A model generated the notes under the pieces. That model had not been told where the DNA came from, searched no databases, and was given only the letters and a program-made list of their open reading frames with translations. From assembly GCA_903813345.2 (NCBI GenBank), contig CAIIXF020000001.1, positions 18,433,915 to 18,497,914 of the forward strand: a stretch of DNA of 64,000 bases. The letters run 5' to 3'. The position numbers and the translations under genes are program-made. Below are positions 13,230-24,395 of this stretch, piece by piece. The stretch's first letter is position 1, and each line of letters starts with the position of its first letter. The DNA comes from Owenia fusiformis. Taxonomy: Eukaryota; Annelida; Polychaeta; Sabellida; Oweniidae.

Positions 13230-14070
13230 TGAATGTCACCATGTGTACTCTGGGCTTCACACATGTATGTGTGTGTTTATTACATTGTGAGTAAAAACAG
13301 CATGTGTCTCTTTGTATGTCTCATATGGAGTGTTTGTACATTGTGAGTACTAAACAGCATGTGTCTATTTGTATGTCTCCTTTAGAGTGTTCGCCTACAC
13401 CCGTGTACGTTCATATTATATGGCGAGTACTTAACAGCACGTGTCTCTTTGTATTGTCACCATGAGAGTGCTGGTTTTTAGACATTTACTTACCATTGTG
13501 AGTTTTACACAGCACGTAAATGTTCTAGTCTCTATTGAGTTTTGGCTACACACATGTACATATGTACTGAAGACTTTATAAGAACTCAGGTGTAAAATGT
13601 GCACGTGTACTTCTTTGTCACTATGTGAGTACAGAACTCACATGCAGTTATGTCACACTATGGTTAATGACTGCACATGCATTTTATATGGCGCACTGTG
13701 TGTGCAAAATTGCACATGTTTGAATGGCACCATGTGGGTACATGACTGTATTGCAATATTGAATATGTGTGTAGATGACTGCACGTGTATTTATGGCACT
13801 CTATGGGTAATGACTGTTCATGTGGCTGTACATATGGTACATTGTGTGACCAAGATTGTACATGTTTTAATGGCACTATGTGGGTACATGACTGTATTGC
13901 AATATTGAATATGTGTGTAGATGACTGCACGTGTATTTATGGCACTCTATGGGTAATGACTGAAAATGTGGCTGTACATATGGTACATTGTGTGTCCAAG
14001 ATTGTACATGTTTTAATGGCACTATGTGGGTACATGACTGTATGGCAATATTGAATATGTTTGTACCTGA
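13230..14070. repeat. degenerate GTGT-rich repeats and a 146-bp tandem repeat
   Basis: From 13230 to about 13560 there are loose repeats around ACAGCATGTGTCTCTTTGTA. From about 13600 to 14070 a 146-base unit repeats about three times; the landmark CATGACTGTATTGCAATATT starts at 13741 and 13887, and a variant starts at 14033. The last two copies are nearly identical, so the array is recent. Confidence 0.85.
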
Positions 14071-16700
14071 CTGCACATTGCGTATTGCGTATATGTCATG
14101 CATTTGCATTCGAATTTTTCTTGTTCCCACCCATGTCCTTTCGTATTGCTTGTTTTTAGATGCTATGTAAATTTTTTTGATTTTTCAATAGTTCCTCCTT
14201 CCTTGTCCGCTCTCTGATTGTGTTGACAGCACATATTTGTGGTGAGTTTCATCGTTTACTTTCTCTTTTGATCTCAAATATCATGTAGTTTGGCTTTTCC
14301 TGATTTTGGTGTAAGCTAAGTTTTGTTTTTAGTTTAGTTTATTTCAGAATATAACTTACTGGAACAGAAAACATTTGCACTCGACATATTTTAGATGGGC
14401 GTTGCAAAATAAACAGTTCGTCACCCCTTTTAAAAATAAAAGTAAATAAAGACTTTATGCTCCCCATGGTGATTCGATATGGCCATGTTGCCCTTTGTGT
14501 TTTTTCTTATCGCATCAAGAGCAAGGTATTTGACGTTCCCAGACTATTCTCTTGTATTTTCTGGAATATTATGAACAATGATTTATTTGATAAAGCAATA
14601 TCATCCGAACTAACAAGTAATGAAGTATCTTGGCTTACTCTATAGCATCTTTTAACAATGTTAAGGTCAGAACTGATTCTTCCAATTTAGGATTTTGTCA
14701 GTTGTCAATTATTTGCCATTATAGGAATCCCTTGGTTAATAATACGGATTTGTTCTATCTGGCACCATTGGCCTGCCTTAGCAATATATGTCTCGGAACA
14801 GAATAGCATTTTTGGACCTGCTCAATATAGTCAACCCTTTTCCTGAAGAACCTTTTTGGGATGTGAGATTTTTGTCATATCATATTACATAGAGGTGGAT
14901 GTTGACTTGGGCTGCTGATACGCTTAATAAGTGTTTTGTATATTAGTGTTCTTCAAATGTTGACCTTGCACCTTTTGGATATTGGGGGAGGGGGTTGATT
15001 TACAAAATCGATTTTTGAAATGTGATGCATAATAAAATAAATTCCCCAGGACGTCATCTTCATGCATCGATAATTCGACGATAAATTAATTAGGTTAAAT
15101 AAAGGAATCATCAAAATGTACCCTGCGGCAGGGTCAAGTCCGTTAGATCAAGGTTCATGATTTTGTAGATGAAGCACTATTTTCGAGAAAAAGTAAAGGT
15201 GGTTACTATGTAAATCGTGCACAGATATGGATATTTTTCCTCACGAATTTAAGTTGAAAGGCTATGATCTTAATTACATTAGCAATAAAAAATTTGCCAT
15301 TAGCTTTAAAATTATTTCTCGTTTTTCAATTATCTGGTGATATCTTGTTATAAAAGCATTGGGTACTTTGATCCATGACCGCAGTGCATTATGCCGAACA
15401 CAAACTATTGTGTCGCCTCAAGTACATATGAAACAAAGCACTTTATAAAAACACGTTATTCATTTACGTGCATTCTGAATGATGTATCAAAGGCATGTGC
15501 ATGTGCATGTGCATGTGCATGTCCTGATACAAACTATATGCATGCACAATATTTGCCCGAGTAAAGATATTGTCATGCATGAATAATTAAGAGATGAAAC
15601 ATCTACGCATTGGTGATTGATATCCTTAAGGAAATAACTTCTTATAATCTAATACATGAAACAATAAAATGAACAAAGATACGTGTGTGTTAATTATAGC
15701 AAGTTGACATGGATACTGTTAGACATTGTATGAGAATAACCGGCATGCCAGATCTGAGAGCCCAGACGCCTATACTTTAACGTGATAGATTATTATATAG
15801 CGTGTTGAGGTAGGCTTTTATACAACAGCACTAATTGGTAAAAAATCGTTGGAACCAATGGTGCAGTTGGCAACTAATGAATGGAAAGTATTTTTCCAGG
15901 GAGGAACACAAGTGATCTCAATACATGTTAAATATATTTATTAACCCCTAATAGTTAGTTCAGAAACGTGAACTTGAAATATATTTGCTTTTACAATTTA
16001 TGAATTTTCACCCTAAGATGCAAACATTAATGTTGACTCTTTGTTAAAAAGCCATCGTTTTGTTTGTAATCATTTAACTGTAGAGGTTGGTAGTTATATA
16101 ACATAAAATTGGTGTTGCATGGTCACCTTGTTGACCAAACATACAAAATACAACGACCCTTTAAATAATGATTTTGGCCAACTTGCGGACATTTGTCTCT
16201 AGAAAAATCGTCCAACTAGTTGCTTTTATTTTAGTTATTTTTTATAAAACAAGTTTATTGAGATCAAATTATTTAATCATACTTCAAAAAATAACGCTTT
16301 TAACTTGATATCATTAGAATTAAAATTAGAGACGGTTCCTGAATATCAATAATCTCAAAAATCAGTAGTAGCTTTGTAAAGTTAGATAGTAGCTATGTAT
16401 GCGTGCTAAGATTACGTCACATAGAGCACATTAGAAAACGTTACTATAAATTACAAAATGAAATGTCAAGGTAAATGACATATATTTGTGCAAATTTTAC
16501 AACTGTTAAACTACAGTCGTTTTCATCAAAAAATAGCTGCTAGTATTCATTATTTTAATAACAACAATTAACAAAACGTGCAGTCACAATTTTGTTGTAA
16601 ATACCATGTTTTTCTTTGAGAGGTTTGTTGTAGGAAAACAACCAACCACATGAGCAATATCTATTAAAATAGGCGTAACACATTTTACAACTTGTGTAAC
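14071..16700. other. intergenic up to the Polinton insertion
   Basis: AT-rich. A short hexanucleotide microsatellite (GCATGT, about five copies) lies at about 15494-15522. No exon or RNA gene is seen. Confidence 0.45.
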
Positions 16701-16953
16701 AGTAGATAGAAAACTGAGGGCATCAGGCCGCCACGGGCCGCCACGGGCCCGGGGCTTTCAAAATCTCTGAAGATGAGCAGGAGATATAGATGAGCAGGAG
16801 ATAAATTAATTGGATGGGGATTAGGAGATAAATTAATTGGATGGGGCTTTCATCTTAAATGGGTGAGAGATAAGATACGCATGACATCATTGTTATCTTA
16901 AATGGGTGAGAGATAAGATGCGCATGACATCATTGTTATCTTAAATGGGTGAG
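16701..16953 (+). repeat. Polinton left terminal inverted repeat
   Basis: Begins AGTAGATAGAAAACTGAGG and matches the reverse complement of 24941-25185 with few differences. Its inner half contains a direct repeat of about 43 bases (marked by TTAAATGGGTGAGAGATAAG). The outer part has a GC-rich doublet of GGCCGCCACG. Confidence 0.95.
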
Positions 16954-17819
16954 AAATGTATTTCTTGGACTGAATAGTAAAGTACAAAATAAATCCCTTT
17001 AATATTATTTTAAATTTGGTATAATCCATTAACAGTGTTTACAATTCTACTTTCAATATTAACCCAACATTGAAAAGAATCAATAATCCTATTGAGCTGG
17101 TCAAACAAATACTGTTGGCATAAAAGGAAAGAGAACTGGATTTTGGATTAAATATGAGTACAGATGAAAAGGTTTATTTATTTAAGTCCTATATTAAATT
17201 GACCGTTGAAAAGGTTTATTTATTTAAGTTCTATATTGAATTGACCATTTGATCTTACTCTACTTGATTTCAACAATAATGGTCTTTTAATGTAATAATT
17301 GAATGTTGACATTTAACTGTGTCATCACAATGTTAATCCTTCATATTCTAGAACATCTTTTGTTTAATGTGTTAATCCTTTTTTCTAGAATGATCTAGAG
17401 TATATGATATCATCATTTTATGACCTAAGTTTCTTAAAAAATACATGACATCATGCCCTAAAATAGAATTTGACATCATTTTTACCATATAAAAATCTCC
17501 AAAAAGTGTGTGGACCATTTATGAACATGGTAGTAAACAACTGGTGATTTAGACATATCTGTATGCTTGTTTAAGGTAAGTCCTAAATATTCTGTACATG
17601 ATATTCAATAACACAACATCTAAATGCAGTAGGATCATATATGTTCCAATTTCTTTGATAAGTTGTTATATATGAATTGTATTTTATGTAAATAATTTCG
17701 TAGAAATTGAGCGAATTGTATTTTATGTAAATAATTTCATTGAAATTGAGGGTAAATAATTTAGTAGAAATTGAGAGAATTTAGCATTGTGACATGGTCG
17801 AATACTTTAATTATCATGT
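16954..17819 (+). other. Polinton left non-coding region
   Basis: AT-rich with a short direct duplication around 17168-17250 (GAAAAGGTTTATTTATTTAAGT twice) and another around 17660-17770. ATATAAAAAT near 17487 is TATA-like and AAGGTAAGT near 17573 looks like a splice donor, so a promoter with a 5' leader intron is possible but not shown. Confidence 0.4.
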
Positions 17820-18975
17820 ACAAATATTCACTGATGTTCACAAGTATTGTTCACAAATGTTCACTGATGTTCACAAATGTTCACTAGTATTGTTCACAAA
17901 TGTTCACTAGTATTGTTCACAAATGTCCACTGATGTTCACAAATGTTATCTAGTATTGTTCACAAATGTTCACTGATGTTCACAAATGTTCACTAGTTTT
18001 ATTCACAAATGTTCACTAGTATTGTTCACAAATGTTCACTGATGTTCACAAATGTTCACTAGTATTGTTCACAAATGTTCACTGATGTTCACAAATGTTC
18101 ACTAGTATTGTTCACAAATGTTCACTGATGTTCACAAATGTTCACTAGTATTGTTCACAAATGTTCACTAGTATTGTTCATAAATGTTCACAAATGTTCA
18201 CTAGTAATGTTCACAAATGTTCACTAGTAATGTTCACAAATGTTCACTGATGTTCACAAATGTTCACAAATGCTCACTGATGTTCACAAATGTTCACTAT
18301 TATAGTTCACAAATGTTCACTAGTATTGTTCACAAATGTTCACTAGTATTGTTCATAAATGTTCACAAATGTTCACTAGTAATGTTCACAAAGGTTCACT
18401 GATGTTCACAAATGTTCACTGATGTTCACAAATGTTCACTAGTATTGTTCACTGATGTTCACAAATGTTCACTAGTTTTATTCACAAATGTTCACTAGTA
18501 TTGTTCACAAATGTTCACTGATGTTCACAAATGTTCACTAGTATTGTTCACAAATGTTCACTGATGTTCACAAATGTTCACTAGTATTGTTCACAAATGT
18601 TCACTGATGTTCACAAATGTTCACTAGTATTGTTCACAAATGTTCACTAGTATTGTTCATAAATGTTCACAAATGTTCACTAGTAATGTTCACAAATGTT
18701 CACTAGTAATGTTCACAAATGTTCACTAGTATTGTTCACAAATGTTCACTGATGTTCACAAATGTTCACAAATGCTCACTGATGTTCACAAATGTTCACT
18801 ATTATAGTTCACAAATGTTCACTAGTATTGTTCACAAATGTTCACTAGTATTGTTCATAAATGTTCACAAATGTTCACTAATAATGTTCACAAAGGTTCA
18901 CTGATGTTCACAAATGTTCACTGATGTTCACTAGTATTGTTCACAAATGTTCACTGATGTTCACAAATGTTCACT
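17820..18975 (+). repeat. TTCACAAATG tandem array inside the Polinton, with a ~502-bp higher-order repeat
   Basis: About 1.15 kb of TTCACAAATG / TTCACTAGTATTG / TTCACTGATG blocks. The order of variants at about 17.99-18.40 kb recurs at about 18.48-18.90 kb, 502 bases on, showing a block duplication. Chance open frames across it are not genes. Confidence 0.95.
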
Positions 18976-19080
18976 TATGTATTACATCAACATTTATCTA
19001 AATTTAAATCATGGTTTGATTATTTAACAACGACACTTAAAACATACTATCATTTAACTGTTATCATTAGACGAGTCAAC

Positions 19081-20688
19081 ATGTCTAAAATTTCTTCTTA
19101 TTCCTGTGAGTGTGGAAAGACATTTAGTCATGCAACCAGTATGTATCGTCATAAAAGAATAGACCATGCATTGCAGAAAAGCATCATAAACTCACCTAAT
19201 AGACAACATGACATGGGAATTTATTCAACAATTCCAGCTATGACATCAACAAAATCAAAAGTGCTCTACCATCCATTTACTATGATGGTGGTTGGACCGA
19301 CAGGTTCTGGAAAATCTACATATATAAAGGAACTGATTGACCATGCTGATACTACAATATCTCCAACTCCGCAAAAAATCATATGGTGTTACAGTCAATG
19401 GCAACCTCTTTATGACAACATCAAGACAATCAACTCAAATATTGAGTTTATGATGGGAATACCAGACGAATTGAGTAACCCAGATTTTTTAGATGTGAAT
19501 CAGAGGAACTTGGTGATCTTTGATGATTTAATGAGTGATATATCAAAAGATACAAGGATTGCTGATTTGTATACACGTGGATCACATCATAGAAATCTAA
19601 GTGTCATTTGCTTGATGCAGAATTTGTTCCCATGTGGTAGAGAAAGTCGGACTCTCAGTTTAAATTCCCACTACATTGTGTTGTATAAGAACCCAAGAGA
19701 TAGGCAACAAATATCTGTTTTGGCTCATCAAATGTATCCTGGGAAGTCTCACAAGTTATTGGATGCATATGAAAAGGCTACACATCAACCTTTCAGCTAC
19801 TTGTTAGTAGACCTCAAGCAAGAAACTCCTGAAAGTATGAGATTGTATAATCCTTCCACAACTTCAAATATAATGCTTCAAAAACCATTATCAAAACAAA
19901 GTCTGAACAGAGGAATACAATCACAACAACTTGAAAGTAATGGAAATATACCTAATCATGCGGTACCAGAAACACCTCAAATAAATGCAGAGGGTACAAG
20001 TATGTATGATATAAAAACTGGAACGTCACCTTATTCATCTCATTGTGGATGTGACGATATGGTCTCATGTGATGACTGTGGTTTAGTCTTTGAGAGTATT
20101 CATGATTTACAACATCATGTTAAAAATTGGTGTCAAGGTCATCCGACCAAGAAAATGAAGATTGAAACCAATGCACAAACAAATAAAGAAGAAGAAGATG
20201 ATGATCTCAGATTAAATGAAACATTTGTATATTTAAAGAACCTGGCTAGAAATGATAATGAAAAGGATTATGATCATAAAGTAAAGGAGTATATAGATAG
20301 GGGAAACAATGAAAAGGAGGCTATAGAAAAGGCTGAGAAGAAACTTGTACAAATGGATAAGGAAATATTCATGAAGCACTATAAGAAGGTCTTAAAACAA
20401 GTATTTGGTTTAGCAGACAATGTATTACATAGAAATATTGTAGATGAAGTAAATGATATGTTAATGAGAGGTGTCTCTAGAGATCTTGCAATCAGAAAGA
20501 TACTTGTGAAAAATGAACATAAGTTTAGTGAGCTATTTATAGATACAGATGAAGAAGACAATTCAGATGAAGAATCTACTGATGAAGAAAAGTCTGATAA
20601 TTATGATGAAAGCAATGCTAATGAAGAATTCACTGATGAAGAACAATCTAATGATTATGATGAAAGCAATTCTGAAAGTAGCAGTTGA
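19081..20688 (+). CDS. Polinton packaging ATPase (FtsK/HerA, A32-like) with zinc-finger segments
   Basis: A 535-residue frame from the ATG at 19081. An upstream in-frame ATG at 18967 lies in the tandem array and is less likely. Residues 8-29 form a C2H2-like finger (CECGKTF then H-x4-H). The Walker A motif GPTGSGKST is at about residues 72-80 and Walker B LVIFDD at about 144-149, typical of viral genome-packaging ATPases of the Polinton/adenovirus-like group. A second Cys/His cluster follows (CGCDD, CDDCG, HH) and the tail is highly acidic. Known role in the family: motor that drives DNA into a capsid. The frame is whole. Function is inferred from motifs only. Confidence 0.88.
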   Translation: MSKISSYSCECGKTFSHATSMYRHKRIDHALQKSIINSPNRQHDMGIYSTIPAMTSTKSKVLYHPFTMMVVGPTGSGKSTYIKELIDHADTTISPTPQKIIWCYSQWQPLYDNIKTINSNIEFMMGIPDELSNPDFLDVNQRNLVIFDDLMSDISKDTRIADLYTRGSHHRNLSVICLMQNLFPCGRESRTLSLNSHYIVLYKNPRDRQQISVLAHQMYPGKSHKLLDAYEKATHQPFSYLLVDLKQETPESMRLYNPSTTSNIMLQKPLSKQSLNRGIQSQQLESNGNIPNHAVPETPQINAEGTSMYDIKTGTSPYSSHCGCDDMVSCDDCGLVFESIHDLQHHVKNWCQGHPTKKMKIETNAQTNKEEEDDDLRLNETFVYLKNLARNDNEKDYDHKVKEYIDRGNNEKEAIEKAEKKLVQMDKEIFMKHYKKVLKQVFGLADNVLHRNIVDEVNDMLMRGVSRDLAIRKILVKNEHKFSELFIDTDEEDNSDEESTDEEKSDNYDESNANEEFTDEEQSNDYDESNSESSS

Positions 20689-20752
20689 TATATATATATA
20701 TGTATAATTTCAATACCTGGGACATTATTAAAATATACGTCTATGAGGAAAG

Positions 20753-21850
20753 ATGTCTTGGAAAGAATATGTAGAAAAGAATTATTATGATACTTCTAAA
20801 CCAGCAAGTTTTAGTGGACCTAAAAAATTACATAGAACTTTACAAAAAGTTGGATTTGATGTATCATACTACCAAGTCAAAAAATGGTTGGATAGTCAGG
20901 AAGCTTATAGTCTACAAAGACCATATAGAAGACGGTTTCGGCGTAACAAAGTGTACGTGTCTTACATTGATCAACAATGGGATGCTGATTTAATGGATGT
21001 CTCTAATATGTCATCGGAGAATGATGGGATACGTTTTATTTTAGTTGTCATTGATATCATGTCCCGTTTTGCATTTGTCAGACCACTTAAGAATAAAACT
21101 GGACAAGCTGTAGCAGATGCATTTGATGATATCTTTAAAGAAGGGAGAGTACCAGATGTAATACGTAGTGATGCTGGTCAAGAATTCCGTGCAAAACGTG
21201 TACAGACATTGTTACGCAGATGGGGAGTGCGTCATTTTGTTACGCGTAATACTTCCAAGGCAAATTACTCTGAACGTTTTATTAAGACATTGAAGACGAA
21301 AATAATGAGATACATCACATATAAACAAAATCTTAGATATATTGATAATTTACAGGACTTTGTCAAAAGCTATAATGCTACACATCATAGAAGTATTAAA
21401 AAAGCACCCCAAGATGTCTCTAAAGATGATGAGCTTAATATTTGGTGGCGTATGTATTATCCTAAATCAATAATAAAAAGTCAAACCAAATCCAAGCAAA
21501 TTTTCAAATTCCCCATTGGAGCTCAGGTTAGAATTACACAAGCAAGGCATGTTTTTACCAGAGAATATGATCAACATTGGACTGGAGAGATTTTCAAAAT
21601 AGCTGCTCGATTCATCAGACAAGGTCTACCTCTATATCGCTTGAAAGATTTTGAAGGTGAAGAGATTAAAGGAACATTTTATCAACCTGAGCTTCAACGT
21701 GTGCATATTAATGAAGACAATCTATATAAAATAGAAAAAGTTTTAAAACAACGCACAAAACAAGGTCAAAAAGAATACTTGGTACATTGGAAATATTGGC
21801 CTAAGAAATTTGATTCTTGGGTTAAAGCTACTGATATCAAAACCTTGTAA
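20753..21850 (+). CDS. Polinton integrase (retroviral-type catalytic core plus chromodomain)
   Basis: A 365-residue whole frame. The catalytic DDE core shows WDADLMDV (about 76-83), RSDAGQEF (about 138-145) and NYSERF (about 171-176). The C-terminal 45 residues look like a chromodomain (KEYLVHWKYWP). This matches the rve integrase of animal Polintons (the C. elegans F54H12.3 type). The enzyme joins element ends to target DNA with 6-bp staggered cuts, consistent with the TGTAAC duplication seen here. Confidence 0.92.
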   Translation: MSWKEYVEKNYYDTSKPASFSGPKKLHRTLQKVGFDVSYYQVKKWLDSQEAYSLQRPYRRRFRRNKVYVSYIDQQWDADLMDVSNMSSENDGIRFILVVIDIMSRFAFVRPLKNKTGQAVADAFDDIFKEGRVPDVIRSDAGQEFRAKRVQTLLRRWGVRHFVTRNTSKANYSERFIKTLKTKIMRYITYKQNLRYIDNLQDFVKSYNATHHRSIKKAPQDVSKDDELNIWWRMYYPKSIIKSQTKSKQIFKFPIGAQVRITQARHVFTREYDQHWTGEIFKIAARFIRQGLPLYRLKDFEGEEIKGTFYQPELQRVHINEDNLYKIEKVLKQRTKQGQKEYLVHWKYWPKKFDSWVKATDIKTL

Positions 21851-21950
21851 ATATTGTATATTATGCTTAAAATAAATAGAAAAACATTATTTTATGTTAT
21901 GTTGATATTTATATAAATGTTGAAGTACATCTTATTTTTGTTATTTAGCA

Positions 21951-22253
21951 ATGAAGTATCAAAGTGTGAGGTTCTACTGTATATTAGTATATATTTTTAA
22001 AGTGCTCTTGGCAGAAGAAAATACAACATCATTAGCACGAATAAGTGCTTCAACACCTTCAAATATATTAACAATTGAAGAAATATCAATTAGTAATTTA
22101 GCAATTGGATCTACAAGTGTTTCATTTATGATATTGATGTTTTATTATCTGAAAAAACAGAAGCATGAGAATTATAATATAACAAAGTTTGCAAAGTTAT
22201 ATGAGATAATACAAAAATCAAATAGTGACACAGACTTTAGTACATCAGTTTAA
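21951..22253 (+). CDS. Polinton small membrane protein, function unknown
   Basis: 100 residues. It has a hydrophobic N-terminal stretch resembling a signal peptide (CILVYIFKVLL), then a Ser/Thr-rich segment, then a second hydrophobic stretch (SVSFMILMFYYL) followed by a basic KKQKH. It resembles a short single-pass membrane protein. It lies three bases before the next frame. I do not recognise the family. Confidence 0.6.
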   Translation: MKYQSVRFYCILVYIFKVLLAEENTTSLARISASTPSNILTIEEISISNLAIGSTSVSFMILMFYYLKKQKHENYNITKFAKLYEIIQKSNSDTDFSTSV

Positions 22254-22256
22254 ACA

Positions 22257-22673
22257 ATGGATAAAGACATCTATTTTTATTTAAGTAGCACTGATTCAAC
22301 CAATATTTATCCCAATAATACAGCATCAGAGTTTACTGTAAAGTTACCAAGATACTTTTATCTTAAAGGAAAATGGAGAATAGGACTTGTTGACATACAG
22401 TTACCACCATTGGATTCAAATGATGCATTATTGTATTTAGATGTGTTTTGTGATTTATGCATAGAAAGTGTTGTTGATGGAAATGTACAACCAATCTTAA
22501 GGCGTATTCCAAAGGATTATTCTTGGTTGAGTTTTAATCAAGTATTATACAAGGATGTCGGGAATTGGGAGTTTGATCGCATACATGTCTATATAAGAGG
22601 AAATGGTAACACACATGTGTCATTTAAAGACAAACCTTTGACGTGTACACTTCATTTGAAACAAGTATCATGA
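22257..22673 (+). CDS. Polinton probable minor capsid (penton-like) protein
   Basis: 138 residues starting MDKDIYFYLSSTDS, with NTASEFTVKLP and WRIGLVDIQLP. This beta-rich pattern is found in small proteins encoded beside the major capsid gene in animal Polintons, where the minor capsid protein is a single jelly roll. The identification rests on position and general pattern. Its stop overlaps the next start in an ATGA. Confidence 0.55.
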   Translation: MDKDIYFYLSSTDSTNIYPNNTASEFTVKLPRYFYLKGKWRIGLVDIQLPPLDSNDALLYLDVFCDLCIESVVDGNVQPILRRIPKDYSWLSFNQVLYKDVGNWEFDRIHVYIRGNGNTHVSFKDKPLTCTLHLKQVS

Positions 22674-23026
22674 AATTAGTACCATATGTAGACAGACCAG
22701 AACACTGGTTGAAACTTATTAGAGCTGGTAGACAGAATAGATTGAAAGTATCTCAAACAGGAAGAGGTTGGATAAGTGAAGATGATATTAAAGATGAACC
22801 GAAACAAATAATATCTCCAATGCAAGCTGTCGTTGAGAGAGCAAAAGCTACACTTAAAAGACAGCACTCAAACGAGTCACACGAGTCAAACAAGTCACGT
22901 GATACAATTAGAAAGAAAAAACATGTATATAAAAGCAAACGCAATAGTAAGTCTTCAGTCAATAAGAAATCTCCAAAGGAATACAAACGTAGGTCAACAA
23001 AGACATCACAGAAAAGAAAAAAGTAA
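22670..23026 (+). CDS. Polinton basic protein, possible DNA-condensing core protein
   Basis: 118 residues from the ATG at 22670, which overlaps the previous stop. An upstream ATG at 22643 in the same frame is possible. The first half is ordered (HWLKLIRAGRQNRL). The second half is very rich in Lys, Arg and Ser, as in small adenovirus core proteins. Role is inferred from composition and place only. Confidence 0.6.
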   Translation: MKLVPYVDRPEHWLKLIRAGRQNRLKVSQTGRGWISEDDIKDEPKQIISPMQAVVERAKATLKRQHSNESHESNKSRDTIRKKKHVYKSKRNSKSSVNKKSPKEYKRRSTKTSQKRKK

Positions 23027-23047
23027 ATTCAACTCAAATAATTAAAA

Positions 23048-24394
23048 ATGGCATATAAACTCATGAACAGTGCTGATGTAATGAATGGGAAATTACAGTT
23101 ATTTAACACACCTCCAACAGAAAGTAGTGTTGTTAGAAGGAACTATGTTGAGTACAGACCTATCAATCCAATAGACAGTGAGTCTCCAATAGAGTTCATC
23201 TTACCAAACAACACTTCACAGTTTATAGATCTTCAAAATGTAAAGCTATCTGTCAAAGCGCAGGTATTGAAAGCAGATAATTCATTACCGAAATATGTGG
23301 ATTTGACAGATTATGATTCATATGGACCAATAAATAATTGGATTCATTCTTTATGGAGTGAGGTTGAGATATCATTACAACAAAATAACATGGCATCATC
23401 TGTCTTAAACTATCCTTATAAAAGTATGTTGAAAACATTGTTAACATCTAGTAAAGGAAAATTAGAATCTGAAGGTACGGCATGTCTGTTTTATATGGAC
23501 AATGGGATATATCCACCTAATGGAATGGATGCAACAAAACCTCTGGGACAAGGCTCTAACAACATGGGACTAACACAAAGATTTGTGAAAACTCAAGGTG
23601 GAAAAGTAGTTGATATGGAATGTAAATTCCATGAAGATATCTTCAGCATCAACAAATATCTCATTAATGGTGTTGAAGTGAAGATAAAACTAAATCATAC
23701 AAAAAACAGTTTTAGACTTATGACTGATTCAAATGAACAATATAAAGTCAAACTTTTAGATGTACATTTAGAAGTTCCAATGATTACAGTTTCAAATGGT
23801 ATTTTACAAGCATATAATACTGAATTACAGGAGAGAAATGCTGTATATACTTATGATAGAAATGAAATGAAAGTACTCTCATTACCTAGTAATATATATT
23901 CTTTTAATCAAGATGATTTATTTCAAGGACGTGTACCTACACGATTGTATTGTGTCATTGTGAAAAATGCAGCATATCAAGGAAACTATAAACTTAATCC
24001 TTACAATTTCATTCATGCAAACACTTCATATGTTGAAATTTCAGTAGATAATGTCCCTACTCCATTTAGAGCATTTCAACCTAAGTTTGGCTCAAATGAT
24101 TCACAAGACAAATATGTTCATGAGTTTACACAATTGTTTTCAGATCTTGAACACAATGATGGGTTAAATATAAGCATAGATGATTTTAAATCTGGTTTTT
24201 GTATCTTTAAGTTTGATATAGGCTATAAAGACACATATTCAAATGGTGAAATTCTTCCATTGTTTAAAAAGGGAAATGTAAAACTTGACATTCATTTTTC
24301 TGAGGCAACACCTGAATCATTAAACATTATTTTAATGGCAACATTTCCGGGAAAATTTGAGGTTGACGCATCCCGCAATATTATTCAGTACTAA
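23048..24394 (+). CDS. Polinton major capsid protein (double jelly-roll type)
   Basis: 448 residues, a whole frame. Segments such as YRPINPIDSESPIEFILP, LQNVKLSVKAQVL and YKSMLKTLL resemble the F54H12.2-type Polinton protein that is the double jelly-roll major capsid protein. Length fits the family. It sits between the small basic gene and the protease, as expected for the virion module. Confidence 0.85.
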   Translation: MAYKLMNSADVMNGKLQLFNTPPTESSVVRRNYVEYRPINPIDSESPIEFILPNNTSQFIDLQNVKLSVKAQVLKADNSLPKYVDLTDYDSYGPINNWIHSLWSEVEISLQQNNMASSVLNYPYKSMLKTLLTSSKGKLESEGTACLFYMDNGIYPPNGMDATKPLGQGSNNMGLTQRFVKTQGGKVVDMECKFHEDIFSINKYLINGVEVKIKLNHTKNSFRLMTDSNEQYKVKLLDVHLEVPMITVSNGILQAYNTELQERNAVYTYDRNEMKVLSLPSNIYSFNQDDLFQGRVPTRLYCVIVKNAAYQGNYKLNPYNFIHANTSYVEISVDNVPTPFRAFQPKFGSNDSQDKYVHEFTQLFSDLEHNDGLNISIDDFKSGFCIFKFDIGYKDTYSNGEILPLFKKGNVKLDIHFSEATPESLNIILMATFPGKFEVDASRNIIQY

Positions 24395-24395
24395 T

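Noticed and set aside
18217-18904. Two almost identical 61-codon frames in the TTCACAAATG array
   Set aside because: Products of tandem repeat periodicity and the 502-bp duplication.
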